Made by a program: the position numbers and the translations under genes
Notes under the pieces: generated by a model
The model's database searches: none
Seen by the model: only the letters and a program-made list of their open reading frames with translations
What the model was told of the DNA's origin: nothing
Part shown: in pieces, positions 1 to 11,667 of the stretch
Position numbering within the stretch: position 1 is the stretch's first letter
Layout of the letters: the number at the start of each line of letters is the position of its first letter
Origin: Deroplatys truncata
Lineage: Eukaryota; Arthropoda; Insecta; Mantodea; Mantidae
Direction of reading: 5' to 3'
Assembly: GCA_030765065.1 (NCBI GenBank)
Contig: CM060988.1
Coordinates: forward strand, 201,436,565 to 201,500,564
DNA length: 64,000 nt

Positions 1-9
1 GTTAGTATA

Positions 10-1282
10 TGGTCAAAGAGTGTCCTATCTTTCACATGTGATAGCTGCCGTTGTTACTGAGTTACAGCAGTCATTTTTTTATGTGGTTACAGTTGTTATT
101 GACTAACAGCCATGGAACGTTACAGCATTCAGCAACGCGTACAAATTGTGAAAATTTATTATCAAAATGGATCTTCCGTTCGCCAAACCTTCCGTGTATT
201 GCGTGAAGCTTACGGTGTGTGTAATCGTCCCTGCGAGAGAACGATTCGGCGTTTGATCGATAAATTTGAAAGAAGTGGTTCTGTCAGCGATCAAAGAACG
301 CCTGTACGTAATCGACGTAAGCGCTCCAACGAAAACATAGGCGCCGTTCGTGAGAGTGTACGCGAGAACGGAAACAAATCAATTGCTCGTCGAGCGCAAG
401 AATTGGGGCTTTCGCCGACCACAACTTGGCGAATTCTGCATCTGGACTTGAAGTTTCACGCTTACAAAATGGTATTACCTCAAGAGCTAAAGCCCAACGA
501 GCATAGGCTGCGCCGTTTATTCGCTGACTGGGCTATGGAACAATTGGAAGCTGACACGGATTTTTGTCGAAGAATCATCTTCAGCGACGAAGCCCACTTT
601 TGGCTGGATGGTTGTGTTAAGAAACAAAATTGCCGCTATTGGAGCAATCACAATCCAATGCAGATTCAAGAACGACCACTTCATCCCCAGAAGGTTACTG
701 TGTGGTGTGGATTTTGGTATGGTGGAATCATTGGTCCATATTTTATCCAAGTTGGAGAAGCTCTAAGTGTCAATGGAGAAAGATACCGGGCTCTTATAAG
801 GTATTATATTTGGTCTCGATTGGATGGTATGGATCTAAGAAACATCTGGTTCCAGCAAGATGGTGCCACACGTCATACTGCTCTCGAAACAATCGATCTT
901 TTGAAGGAGAAGTTCAGAGGTTTCATCATTTCCCGTGGTGGTGATGTTAACTGGCCCCCGAGGTCATATGATTTAACGCCGTTGGACTACTTCTTGTGGG
1001 GTTATGTTAAATCTCGAGTTTATGTCAACAAGCCAGAAACAGTAAATGATCTTATGAATAACATCACGCGTGTTATTCGTGAAGTTGGACCTAATTTACG
1101 TTCTTTTGTCATTGAAAACTGGGTCAACCGTATACGCGCAACCCAACGAAGTCGCGGCGGTCACTTAAATGATGTTGTCTTCCACACGTAATGACATTAG
1201 TTATGTTCCAAAATAAACATCTATCATTCATAGAACATGTTTTATATAAGTTCAAAGATAGGACACTCTTGTTGAAAGACCC
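10..1282 (+). mobile_element. Complete Tc1/mariner-superfamily DNA transposon (DD41D type)
   Basis: The element carries a single uninterrupted transposase gene. A 17-bp core at 16-32 is repeated perfectly in inverse orientation at 1254-1270. The outer ends are looser: the left starts TGGTC and the right, reverse-complemented, starts GGGTC, with about 6 extra bases on the right. TA dinucleotides flank both ends (8-9 and 1283-1284), as expected for the TA target-site duplication of this superfamily. The outermost few bases are inferred. With matching TIR cores and an open transposase it is the best candidate in the window for a recently active element. Confidence 0.9.
112..1191 (+). CDS. Tc1/mariner transposase, DD41D spacing, apparently intact (359 aa)
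   Basis: This is the enzyme for cut-and-paste transposition. The N-terminal part (about residues 5-115) is a bipartite helix-turn-helix DNA-binding region of the kind seen in DUF4817-type insect transposases (opening MERYSIQQRVQIVKIYYQNG). The C-terminal part is the RNase H-fold catalytic domain. Three acidic residues are visible: D159 in IIFSDEAHF, D250 in WFQQDGATRHTA and D292 in SYDLTPLDYFLWGYVKSRVY. I count 41 residues between the second and third, which matches the rosa-like DD41D group rather than DD34D mariner or DD34E Tc1. The ATG at 112 is chosen because the HTH begins directly after it and the left TIR lies about 80 bp upstream. No stop or frameshift is seen. Expression is not shown. 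Confidence 0.93.
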   Translation: MERYSIQQRVQIVKIYYQNGSSVRQTFRVLREAYGVCNRPCERTIRRLIDKFERSGSVSDQRTPVRNRRKRSNENIGAVRESVRENGNKSIARRAQELGLSPTTTWRILHLDLKFHAYKMVLPQELKPNEHRLRRLFADWAMEQLEADTDFCRRIIFSDEAHFWLDGCVKKQNCRYWSNHNPMQIQERPLHPQKVTVWCGFWYGGIIGPYFIQVGEALSVNGERYRALIRYYIWSRLDGMDLRNIWFQQDGATRHTALETIDLLKEKFRGFIISRGGDVNWPPRSYDLTPLDYFLWGYVKSRVYVNKPETVNDLMNNITRVIREVGPNLRSFVIENWVNRIRATQRSRGGHLNDVVFHT

Positions 1283-1290
1283 TATACTTA

Positions 1291-2384
1291 CATTTAAGTG
1301 GCTGTTGGGATGAGTGTGAGGTAGTAGGCTTTTATTCTTATGAAAACGAGTATGTTCTCATTCAGCTGAGTAAGTGCTCATACTCATGAGTACAAACCTT
1401 GCTAAAGTACTTGCATTTTATTCATATGACTACTTAGAGCCTTAAGTGCAGCCTGGCTGTTTACCAGTAAAACCTCTCCTTATGTTTTCATGTATGCTTT
1501 GAATAGCATAAATTACAGTAGCACATTCACCCAATGGAGAAAGATTTGCACCTTCTTCATATGCCATATACTCCAGATCCTGTTCCTGATCCATCCTTTG
1601 AGCCATATAAAAGTTTTCTCAGGAATTTCCAGAGTTTTTTCGTCCAATGCTCAGAATCAATGATGATCCTAAAGTTGCTTATAAAGTGTTTAATTGGAAT
1701 TACGTAGTCTGATGCCATCTTCTAATTCTTAGCAAACCTGAGTCTATTTCTCAGTTGCTTCGCCTGTTGTAGTCTATTTTGCCTGCTTCATTGTTCAAGA
1801 GTGTATCCAATGCTGCAGTACGATTGTTTTCATAACTCCCACGGAGAGATTACATAAAATTCCCGTACATTTTTATTTTATGTCGATACGCTGTCTTAAT
1901 GCTCCTTGTATGTGCGTATTTATGAGCATATCATGCAAGTTTTCAATGTACAAATGCATACATGTTAAAGTTGTTATCAAAACATAAAATTCCTTCCCCA
2001 CTAAAAATGAAAAACTTCACGAATCAGCTTCTAAACAGGCTAGATACTTTTGTCGTCGTTAAAAACATATTTTAGCTATTTCCATCACTTTCTCGACCAC
2101 ACACATACGGCAAGGTGATATAGTGATCTCATTGGAAATCACTGTTTTGAGGTTCCAGGATACATACAAAAAAGCACTTTAAGAAAACTCTGACGTGGAT
2201 AATTAGCATGACTTTCTCTACTCACTCTTCTACAAACTATCCGGATAAAACCCTATTATTTTATCTGCTTCTTGTTAGCCGAGATAAACCTCCATTAAGA
2301 AAACGGCGGACTAAAACGAAAGTCAATTTTTTAAAAATCGCATCGCTGTGTGATGGGTTTGAAATGCATGACCATGATTAATAG
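1291..2384. other. No gene recognised; AT-rich intergenic sequence with an R1 relic
   Basis: No coding region or structured repeat is seen over most of this stretch. From about 2190 to 2340 there is a decayed fragment of the R1 repeat: a copy of its ACTTTCTCTAC motif, then a match to its terminal module. Confidence 0.5.
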
Positions 2385-3392
2385 AAGTGTTGCTTCATAT
2401 GACTTTCTCTACCCTTGATCGTTTATAATAGTATACAAATTATTCTTACGAAAGTTTGTTTTCCCAACTACTTCATTTTAACCGAGATAAACCTTTCCGG
2501 AAATACTACATTACATATTTCGTTATATTATATACCAAGGGAACAGCGATAGTCAAATGTTTAACAACTGCACGCTATATGCTGTCCTTAAAATTCCATA
2601 CGGTTTCCGTGACATCGCGAGAAACAACTGAATGGCGACAGGACTTTGAAAGAATGACAAAGTATTCAACAATAATTGAAATCGCCATCTGCACGGCACG
2701 AAGCAGGTGGCTACAGAAATGAGACCTAGAAGGCTAACTGTTCATCACATATCGTTCTAAGAGTTATCCACCAACAGATCCGTCGCCATATGACCAAGGA
2801 GTTAAAGCGACGTAAAATAAAATAGAGTAATAATAATAATAATAATACAATTATTCAAACCATTAATAAATGGCTTATGCTACAAAAAAGTTATTTGAAA
2901 TAAATTGCGTGTTTTAAAGAGGTTTGCATTTTTTGTGTAGTTCGTCTATCACTTAACGTTTACCAGTTATACAAGATTATACAAAATTCCTTCCGAATGA
3001 AGAGGACTTCAAAGACTGTTCACAGACAAATTTAAGATATACATTTTATTTGCCATGTAAATATCTTTAACGTATGGTATTTTAATAAAAATCATTTTCA
3101 AGAAAATAAAAATAACGAAAATGTTTACATGTAAAGGGTAGCTTCGGGTGGGGAAATTTTCTTGAAAATCTTCGTGTCACATCTTTGGAAGATCCTGAGC
3201 TGAAGTACCAAGTTTGGTGTTTGACCAACTTTTCGTTTTTGAGTTATACTGTTCATAAACACGCGCGCGCGGAACTTCTAATGGTATTTAATGGCCCTCA
3301 AAACACGTATTTCTGGTGAAATCTTGGCATTAAATGTTTTTGGTGGAATGCAATACCTTCTCTGCCTCCTACTACTACGTGGTAGAGAAAGC
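2385..3392 (+). mobile_element. R1 repeat, old near-full-length copy
   Basis: A diverged copy of the dominant R1 family in its + orientation. It keeps the left subterminal ATGACTTTCTCTAC (about 2400), the internal 'gcgatagtcaaatg' block, the segment around 2990 that reads into 'ttaccagttatac', the purine/pyrimidine tract near 3255, and the right end GTAGAGAAAG at 3382-3391. A poly-A tract of about 30 bases follows. It is longer than the 840-bp young copies because of an extra stretch at about 2720-2880. No coding capacity is seen. Confidence 0.75.
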
Positions 3393-3422
3393 AAAAAAAA
3401 AAAAAAAATAAAAAAAAAAAAA

Positions 3423-4305
3423 TAACGAATATGTCGGAAACGGTTAATGCACTGGACATAAATTGCGTAGTTTAAACGCTTCGAAAACATTCCGGACTAC
3501 CATGTCAGGAGTCGAACTCCAAGATCGCAACTCCATATTTCTAAAATTCCAAGACATCAGAAAGAAATATAATTAGGAAAATCAAGAATTTTGTGCACAC
3601 TTCCAGACCATGAATATTCATTAGGCGGTTCTTTTGTTTTGCTCGCGCCCTTTGTGTCCGCAGGGGTGAAAAATCAACTCGAAATGAAAGGCAAATTACT
3701 CCTTGGGTCGTTTTCATGGTGATGGCCGCAACTTGGAAAACAAAAACATAAAGGAACATCGGTTAATTGTTCCTTCATTAGCACGCTTTTTGTTTCAGTG
3801 CCTTCATTAGGACTTTAATGGTGTGGGTATTAGCTTTATGGATCAAGTCAGCTTCGGCTCGGCTCGGCTTCGCTCGCGTTCATACGTTCAACAATAACTA
3901 AATATCGTGTTTTGCGAGATATACATGTAGTATTTCATTTATGTTGGCTTAGACAGCCGTATTCATCACAGCAGCAGGCCGTGGGCTTAAGAATTTAATT
4001 CCATCTCCATGGATACGAGTAGCTTTTTCGCACTTCTTATGTTTATCGCCAGCTTTGCCCTGTTATCATTAAACGAAATGAGAAATTTCCGCGAAGGAGA
4101 AGAAAATAAAGAAGTAAAGTTGTTAATTAGGGTGTGCTAAATAAAGCGCCTACTTTAAAAACTTTGTACTCGAGATGAGCTGCCAAAATGTTGTGTAACA
4201 AAGCTGAGATGACAGTTAAAATAAGCCGAGAAAAAGGCAATTCAGCCGACATGCAAAATGAAACAGCAGAGGAGAGGGCATTATTGGTATTAACTAGGAA
4301 CAACG
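3423..4305. other. No gene recognised
   Basis: An R1-like internal piece lies at about 3425-3490. The rest has no convincing ORF, tRNA-like box or repeat that I can match elsewhere in the window. Short ORFs in this stretch lack domains. Confidence 0.45.
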
Positions 4306-4309
4306 TGCA

Positions 4310-4522
4310 ATGTGTTACATTCACATTCCTTTCTCTACTCAATCTTCTAAAATTCTTTTTTAAAAATCTTATTCTATTCACTTGTTAATCGAGATAAACT
4401 ATTATAACACATTTCGTAATACTATACACTACGGGACTTCAATACGCGGATTTCCAGTGAAATATCGCTTTCCAATTTTTGGGTGGAAATAAAAGCTCCA
4501 TCTACTTACTAAGATAAGTAGT
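4310..4522 (+). mobile_element. R1 repeat, internally deleted relic
   Basis: The left end (GTGTTACATTCACAT, then CTTTCTCTACTC) is joined directly to the right-end region (TTTCCAGTGAAAT ... TTTTTGGGTGGAA ... CTACTTACTAAGATAAGTAG). Most of the internal 600 bp is missing. Confidence 0.65.
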
Positions 4523-4609
4523 ACAAAAAGTATTAATGAATAGCTTGCTTATTGAATTATTATGGTATAATTTATAATGTGCAAGTGCTTTTAATTTCCG
4601 GAATTTATA

Positions 4610-5958
4610 CACTGTCGTTTGTGAAAATTGCAACACCAAGAAAGAAATTCCCGAATAACTCCAAATTGGCGGAAGCGTGGAAGAGTGTGCAAGCAATAAG
4701 TGATTCGGTTTGAAGAGAGATGGGATACACGTAGGACGAGCAGAGCCCTCTCGTGTCGGTCCGACAAGGTTAGTGTTGGCACCCAGTGTAGTCAGTGCAG
4801 AGCTGTCAAACAAGGTGGAAACAATAAAGCGAGTGCCAGTATGCCTCGTCGACGTCAAAGGGAGCCATATCGGCATTTGAGTTGGAATGGGGCAGAATGA
4901 TCGGTCTCCGGGAAGAGGGTTTGTTATACCGTGACATTTCGGATCGTGCAGGGCATGCTGCTACGACAGTGATGCGTGTGTGGAAGCAGTGGATAGACGA
5001 AGGTCATACGCAGCGAAGAGCGGGTACTGGACCACAGCACGGGATGACCGTCCGCATGGCCATAACCGACCGTACAGCTTCATCCACAGTGTTGGCTCGA
5101 CGCTGGAGCACTGCAACAGGTGTGAACTTGTCTGCATCAACGGTTCGTCGCCGTCTGCTGCAGGTTGGACTGGTTGCATGTATGCCATTACGTCGGCTTC
5201 CAGTGTTCAGAAACCGCAAGCTCCTCCGACTGCAATGGGTGCGTGAATACCGTCACTGGGGTGCTGAGTGGCAAAATGTAGTCTTTTCGGACGAGTCACG
5301 CTTCAACGTGTCCTACAGTGATAGCCGCATACGTGTCCGGTGACACTGTAGTGAGCGCAACCTGGAGGGCCGCATTGTTGAGCGGCATAGCGGACAAGGT
5401 GTGATGGATTGGGGCGCCATTGGTTACAACAGCCGATCTCGCCTCCTACGAACTGAGGGTACTTTGAACAGCAACCGGTACCTAACGGTTGTTGTAGAGC
5501 CTGAGGTACTCCCCCTGCTTCAGGCATCTCCACAAGCCACATTTCAACAGGGCAATGCCTACCACATATTGCGAGGAATGTACAAGCCTTCTTCGAAGAG
5601 CGACGGGTACCATTGCTTCCCTGGCCTGCAGGTTCGCCTGACATGTCGCCCATCGAACATGTCTGGGATATGGTTGGTCGGCACCTGGTGCATGACGGTC
5701 CTCCAGTAACCAGTGTCACGGATTTTTGGACACGAATACAAACTGCGTGGAGCGAAATTCCGCAGGAACTTATTCAGAACCTTTTTGATTCGATGCCACG
5801 GCGTATAGCAGCTCTAATTGTAGCGCATGGAGGCCACACCAAATACTGTATATTAGGGCGCAAAGGTCGAGTATAAGTTTATCATTTGTTACTTGTCACG
5901 TACCTTATTAAATTCATGCGTTTCCTTCTTGGTGTTGCAGTTTTCACAAACGGCAGTG
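4610..5958 (+). mobile_element. Tc1-like transposon with TIRs, degenerate
   Basis: Terminal inverted repeats of about 33 bp begin CACTG(T/C)CGTTTGTGAAAA at 4610 and end at 5958 in the reverse complement. They are flanked by TA at 4608-4609 and 5959-5960. The element is 1349 bp long. Its ends match a truncated copy at 44387-44576, so the family is repeated in this genome. The transposase inside is broken. Confidence 0.9.
4842..5875 (+). pseudogene. Tc1-type (DDE) transposase pseudogene
   Basis: The reading starts at an ATG at 4842 (MPRRRQREPYRHLS), shifts frame near 4885, runs as MIGLREEGLLYRDIS... to a TGA at 5341-5343, continues in the same frame to about 5580, then shifts again into LPWPAGSPDMSPIEHVWDMV... 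ending at 5875. The paired HTH region, the first catalytic motif VVFSDESRFNV and the third motif SPDMSPIEHVWD (glutamate) are recognisable, which identifies a Tc1 DDE transposase. The second catalytic aspartate is replaced: the expected QDNA motif reads QGNA. One nonsense codon, two frameshifts and a lost catalytic residue make it non-functional. Confidence 0.92.
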
Positions 5959-5960
5959 TA

Positions 5961-7135
5961 TTTAACATCTGTTGCTTTAGTTTACATTAACTTCATAAAT
6001 TGTGTTTCACATCTTGAGGTATGAGTGTTCCATAATTATGACCCTGAGGGTTTACTGGAATACTACCTGCCCACGGTAGCTCAAGGATAACAGCGTCAAT
6101 GCGAAAGCCGAGGGACGGTGGTTCTACCCCTGAACATACACTGAAAGCTTACGAGTGTGATTAAAGTTCCCAACATATCGCAAAGTTTTCTTAACCTCAT
6201 GGGGGAGGGGTCTGATTACACAACCACAAATTAACTGACTCATTAATGTCTGAAGTTCTGATTCGTCTCTACCGGAGAATTTCTATGGTGTAGGTAAATC
6301 CAAATTTAAGCTCCAGTAACTTACCAAGCCAGGCGATTTCACAACAATGCAATATGCTCCGTCAGATCAATCAGCGATACCCTTTGTAGATTTTTGGTAA
6401 ATGTTTTCAAAACATTAAATAATTAGATTTTATGTCCAAAAACTACCTTGCACCTTTAGCACAAACTACATATAACTTTTGCCCTGAGAGCGCCTTAAAG
6501 ATTCAACACGTGACCATTTTAATGCCCAAGAGCACGTGATCTAATGACTTCCATTTACTTCATCCAATCTACTTTACGCGAATTTGATTTTTCTTACACT
6601 TAGCAGGAGAAAATGAGCTTTAAAAAGCTAGCATATGGGTTTTGCTACACTTTTAATTGCTCAAGATATGATACAATAATTCAACACTGGGAATACATCC
6701 TTTAGATAAAAACTACAAGATTTCGAAAGTTCACCTATCGGTACCCTTAATAACAGCTATTCCATGTGCCTGTTATAGCTGTACCTCGATTGTGAACTTC
6801 CACAATACAGGAGAGAAAAAAGAGAGATTCCATTTAAAAATAACAAAACACAAATGGCAATTTCGTTTTATAAGAATCTGTGAAGATCTAGTAGTACTGT
6901 TTCTTGCTGAAATTCTTCCAGGTACCACAATGAACACGTAATAAACCAAACACCATCTGCTACGCTATACACAAATTTCTAGCACATATTTCATAACATC
7001 AACTATAAACAAAAACTGTTACAGAAAAATAGGGAACTTATAATCCGCAGAATAGGCCGCCCATAAGAAACAAATTACGTGAAGGAATTGACTTTACAAC
7101 TCATGTCCTTTACTGAAACTTCGCGCCCTGGTTCT
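5961..7135. other. No gene recognised; possible tRNA-like SINE head near 6068-6130
   Basis: At 6068-6130 a GGTAGCTCAAGGATA (A-box-like) and a GGTGGTTCTACCCC (B-box-like) lie at roughly tRNA spacing, suggesting an old tRNA-derived SINE. Otherwise this is AT-rich sequence without a supported ORF. Confidence 0.35.
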
Positions 7136-7140
7136 TAACA

Positions 7141-10100
7141 GTCACTAGTGAGCTATAATTTTGTTACAGCCCAGTGAAGAGGGACCATGATCTTGATGAA
7201 GGATAGACACACAGATAAGCTCTGGTCTATCATAACACTGTATACCATTTACTAGAGGTCACTAGTGGTACTATACATTTTGTTGCAGCCCAGTGAAGAG
7301 GGACCATGATTATGATGAATAATACAGATAAGCTCTGATCTATCATAGTACTGTATACCATTTACTAGAGGTCACTAGTGGTGCTATACATTTTGTTACA
7401 GCCCACTGAAGGGGGACCATGATCATGATTAAGGATAGACACACAGATAAGCTCTGGTCTATCATAGCACTGTATACCATTTACTAGAGGTCACTAGTGG
7501 TGCTATACATTTTGTTGTAGCTCAGTGAAGGGGGACCATGATCATGATTAAGGATAGACACACAGATAAGCTCTGGTCTATCATAACACTGTATACCATT
7601 TACTAGAGGTCACTAGTGGTGCTATACATTTTGTTGGAGCCCTGTGAAGGGGGACCATGATCATGATGGATAATACAGATAAGCTCTGATCTATCATAGT
7701 ACTCTATACCATTTACTAGAGGTCACTAGTGGTACAATACATTTTGTTGCAGCCCAGTGTAGAGGGACCATGACCATGATGAAGGACACACACACACACA
7801 CAGATAAGCTCTGGTCTATCATAGCACTGTATACCATTTACTAGAGGTCACTACTGGTGCTATACATTTTGTTACAGCCCAGTGAAGAGGGACCATGATC
7901 ATGATGAAGGATACACACACAGATAAGCTCTGGTCTATCATAGCACTGTATACCATTTACTAGAGGTCACTAGTGGTACTATACATTTTGTTGCAGCCCA
8001 GAGTAGAGGGACCATGATCATGATGAAGGATAGACACACAGATAAGCTCTGGTCTATCATAACACGGTATACCATTTACTAGAGATCACTAGTGGTACTA
8101 TACATTTTGTTGCAGCCAGTGAAGGGGGACCATGATCATGATGAAGGATAGACACACAGATAAGCTCTGGTCTATCATAGCAGTATACCATTTACTAGAG
8201 GTCACTAGTGGTGCTATACATTTTGTTGTAGCCCAGTGTAGAGGGACCATGAACATGATGAAGGATACAGACACAGATAAGCTGTGGTCTATCATAACAC
8301 TCTGTACCATTTACTAGAGATCACTAGTGGTACTATACGTTTTGTTGCAGCCCAGTGAAGGGGGACCATGATCATGATGAAGGATAGACACACAGATAAG
8401 ATCTGGTCTATCATAGCACTGTATACCATTTACTAGAGGTCACTCGTGGTACTATACATTTTGTTGCAGCCCAGTGAAGGGGGACCATGATCATGATGAA
8501 GGATACACACACAGATAAGCTCTGGTCTATCATAACACTGTATACCATTTACTAGAGGTCACTAGTGGTACTATACATTTTGTTACAGCCCAGTGAATGG
8601 GGACCATGATCATGATGAAGGATACACACACAGATAAGCTCTGGTCTATCATAGCACTGTATACCATTCACTAGAGATCACTAGTGGTACTATACATTTT
8701 GTTACAGCCCAGTGAAGAAGGACCATGATCATGATGGATACACACACAGATAAGCTCTGGTATTATCATAGCACTGTATACCATTTACTGGAGGTCACTA
8801 GTGGTGCTATACATTTTGTTACAGCCCAGTGAAGAGGGACCATGATCATGATGAAGGATACACACACAGATAAGCTCTGGTCTATCATAGCACTGTATAC
8901 CATTTACTAGAGGTCACTAAAGGTACTATACATTTTGTTGTAGCCCAGTGAAGAGGGACCATAATCATGATGAAGGATACACACACAGATAAGCTCTGGT
9001 CTATCATAGTACTGTATACCATTTACTAGATATCACTAGTAGTGCTATACATTTTGTTACAGTCCAGTGAAGATGGACCGTGATCATGATGAAGGACAGG
9101 CACACAGATAAGCTCTGGTCTATCATAGTACTGTATACCATTTACTAGAGATCACTAGTAGTGCTATACATTTTGTTACAGCCCAATGAAGAGGGACCAT
9201 GATCATGATGAAGGATACACACACAGATAAGCTCTGGTCTATCATAACACTGTATACTATTTACTAGAGGTCACTAGTGATGCTATACATTTTGTTGCAG
9301 CCCAGTGAAGGGGGACCATGATCATGATGAAGGATAGACAGACAGATAAGCTCTGGTCTAACATAGCACTGTATACCATTTACTAGAGGTCACTAGTGAT
9401 GCTATACATTTTGTTGCAGCCCAGTGAAGGTGGACCATGGTCATGAAGGATACACACACAGATAAGCTCTGGTCTATGATGCGGTATTAATGTTGTAATT
9501 ATTTAACATTAATTGTAGCTCCGCGTTTGGAAGCCAATTTGCGAGAGCAAATATGTGTTTTTACTTCACGCGTTGCCATCTTGTGACGTCACTCCTTTGT
9601 CTGGTTCGTAGCTCCCTCTGGCGTAGCAATTTGTATCAGTTTTGAAATAATTCACTTTAAATGTTCTCCGGCTAGCTATTTAGGTCGACATTTAACTCAT
9701 GCAGGGTGTGAATCGGAAAGGAATCTTTTATCCAGAAATGATACTGATGAAGAAATTGGTTTTATAACTTTTATTGTTGAACACGTTCACTAACACTTTT
9801 TACATATTGAGATAGATACTAGCCAAACTGAAACTGTTTGTAATAACTTCTTACTTATCACTTTTAACTCGAGTACTTCAACTTTGTGTATTTTTTTTTT
9901 TAAATGTATAATACTTTATAATAATTCTCGTGTAACTTGACGAAATGAAGGACTGGCTGACGATGTGTAGTGTACACGAAATTTTGATGAACTGAAGTAC
10001 CGACGTGTAGTGTGTTGAGAATTCTGTTAAACTGGGAGACACTCTACCTCGAACCTGGCTTATTTATAGGCTTGCCTCAAGATACGCCTAAAGATTATAA

Positions 10101-11176
10101 ATGAACTGCTATTGGCTAATAAAACGCGCCAACATTAGCGTCCATTTTAATATCCAATGAAAACCACTAATACATATTGCTTTTAGGGAAATATTCTAGA
10201 AGCTTCTAACGAAAAGGCGCGAAACATTACGTAACTTCCTGGTTCCCGGTAATGATAAACAACTCACCCCCTTGCTGCATTATTGCGTTATTGTTGACAG
10301 TTTCAGTAAAGCCGTATATTATTATTTACCAATAATAATTACAATTAATAAACCTCTGAAATCAATGTCACATAAAAATACATATTCATATTACTATCAT
10401 TAATTACATCTGAGTAATTTGTGATACAAATTACCGTATCATCTATCATAGCACTGTATAGCATTTACTAGAGGTCACTAGTGATGCTATACATTTTGTT
10501 GTAGTCCAGTGAAGGGGGACCATGATCATGATGAAGGATAGACACACAGATAAGCTCTGGTCTAACATAGCACTGTATACCATTTACTAGAGGTCACTAG
10601 TGGTGCTATACATTTTGTTATAGCCCAGAGAAGGGGGACCATGATCATGATGAAGGATAGACACACAGATAAGCTCTGGTCTATCATAGCACTGTATACC
10701 ATTTACTAGAGGTCACTAGTGGTGCTATACATTTTGTTATAGCCCAGTGAAGGGGGACCATGATCATGATGAAGGATAGACACACAGATAAGCTCTGGTC
10801 TATCATAGTACTGTATACCATTTACTAGAGGTCACTAGTGGTGCTATACATTTTGTTGCAGCCCAGTGAAGAGGGACCATGATCATGATGTAGGATAGAC
10901 ACATAGATAAGCTCTGGTCTATCATAGCACTGTATACCATTTACTAGAGGTCACTAGTGGTGCAAACTATGTGTAGTCCAGTGAAGGGGGACCATCATCA
11001 TGATGAAGGATACACACATAGATAAGCTCTGGTCTATCATAGCACTGTATACCATTTACTAGAGGTCACTAGTGGTGCTATACATTTTGTTGCAGCCCAG
11101 TGAAGGGGGACCATGATCATGATGAAGGATACACACACAGATAAGCTCTGGTCTATCATAGCACTGTATACTATTT
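7141..11176. repeat. Satellite-like tandem array, unit about 113-119 bp, about 26 copies
   Basis: Successive units begin at 7141, 7258, 7371, 7490 and 7609 and continue to about 11176. Each carries GTCACTAGTGGTGCTATAC, then TTTTGTTACAGCCCAGTGAAG, GACCATGATCATGATG, a short CA-rich run, GATAAGCTCTGGTCTATCATAG and CTGTATACCATTTACTAGAG. Length differences come mainly from the CA run and small deletions. The array is interrupted by a solo LTR at 9477-10441; removing it leaves about 3.07 kb. Units also share the hexamer AGGTCA at the unit junction. ORFs inside it are by-products of the repeat. Confidence 0.95.
9477..10441 (-). mobile_element. Solo LTR, family 2 (965 bp), inserted in the satellite array
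   Basis: The element starts TGATGCGGTA and ends TACCGTATCA, so it has TG...CA termini with a short imperfect inverted repeat. It is flanked by a perfect 4-bp duplication TCTA (9473-9476 and 10442-10445). Removing it restores the satellite consensus GGTCTATCATAGCAC exactly, which fixes both ends. It matches the LTR at 61106-62086 in reverse orientation; in the sense orientation a TATA-like CCTATAAATAAG lies mid-element. No internal coding region remains, as expected after LTR-LTR recombination. The 4-bp duplication suggests a Gypsy/Ty3-type element, but LTRs alone cannot prove that. Confidence 0.9.
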
Positions 11177-11667
11177 GGTCTGTGATGTTAAGCCACGCGC
11201 TTTATCACGTCCGTAGTGAAAATGTCGATATGAGACTTTAAATCTGCCCTCAAAGCTGTAAAAACGGCTTGTCAACCATAAAAGCTGCAAGTATGGAAAT
11301 TTAACGTCGGTTACCACGGAAACCACTCGAACGCGCCCAAAGCAGCAAAGAGTAATCTTAAGAGAGCTACTTAAATTAATCTCTCACGGCTGCGAGTATA
11401 AAAACTCATAAAACAGTCTTCCTTCACATTTTCGGAAAATCGGACTGTAGAGAAGTGAGGCAATTAATCATAAGGAGGGGGGAGGGAAATGTAATTTCAT
11501 TGTATAAATAGCTGAGAGGGCGTTTGTATTCTTCTTTTGAAAAGCTTCCTTGCAGATTTCGCCAAGTTTCATTTTCTGCTCGTAATTACATGAAGATCCC
11601 GTCGGCTATCTTCTTCCTTACTGTAAACATTTCATTGTGTAACAGTCGCAAGATCTTGTCTATCTGG
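11177..11667. other. Single-copy stretch after the satellite; candidate promoter and short signal-like ORF
   Basis: No repeat is recognised here. A TATAAATA box at 11503-11510 precedes an ATG at 11590 that opens a 35-codon ORF (to 11697) starting MKIPSAIFFLTVNISLCNS. This resembles a signal peptide. A possible splice donor, GTAAAC, follows the eleventh codon. No second exon could be matched, and the ORF runs into an R1 fragment. Confidence 0.35.
11503..11510 (+). promoter_or_regulatory. TATA-box candidate (TATAAATA)
   Basis: A consensus TATAAATA lies 80 bp before the ATG at 11590 of a short signal-peptide-like ORF. Its role is inferred only from that spacing; TATA-like strings are expected by chance in AT-rich DNA. 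Confidence 0.3.

Noticed and set aside
8098-8317. ORFs of 60-70 codons on both strands inside the satellite
   Set aside because: They arise because about two repeat units happen to lack stops; the same peptide repeats with the unit and has no domain.
7141-11176. CRISPR-like array
   Set aside because: The units are contiguous tandem repeats of about 118 bp with no unique spacers, in a eukaryotic context.
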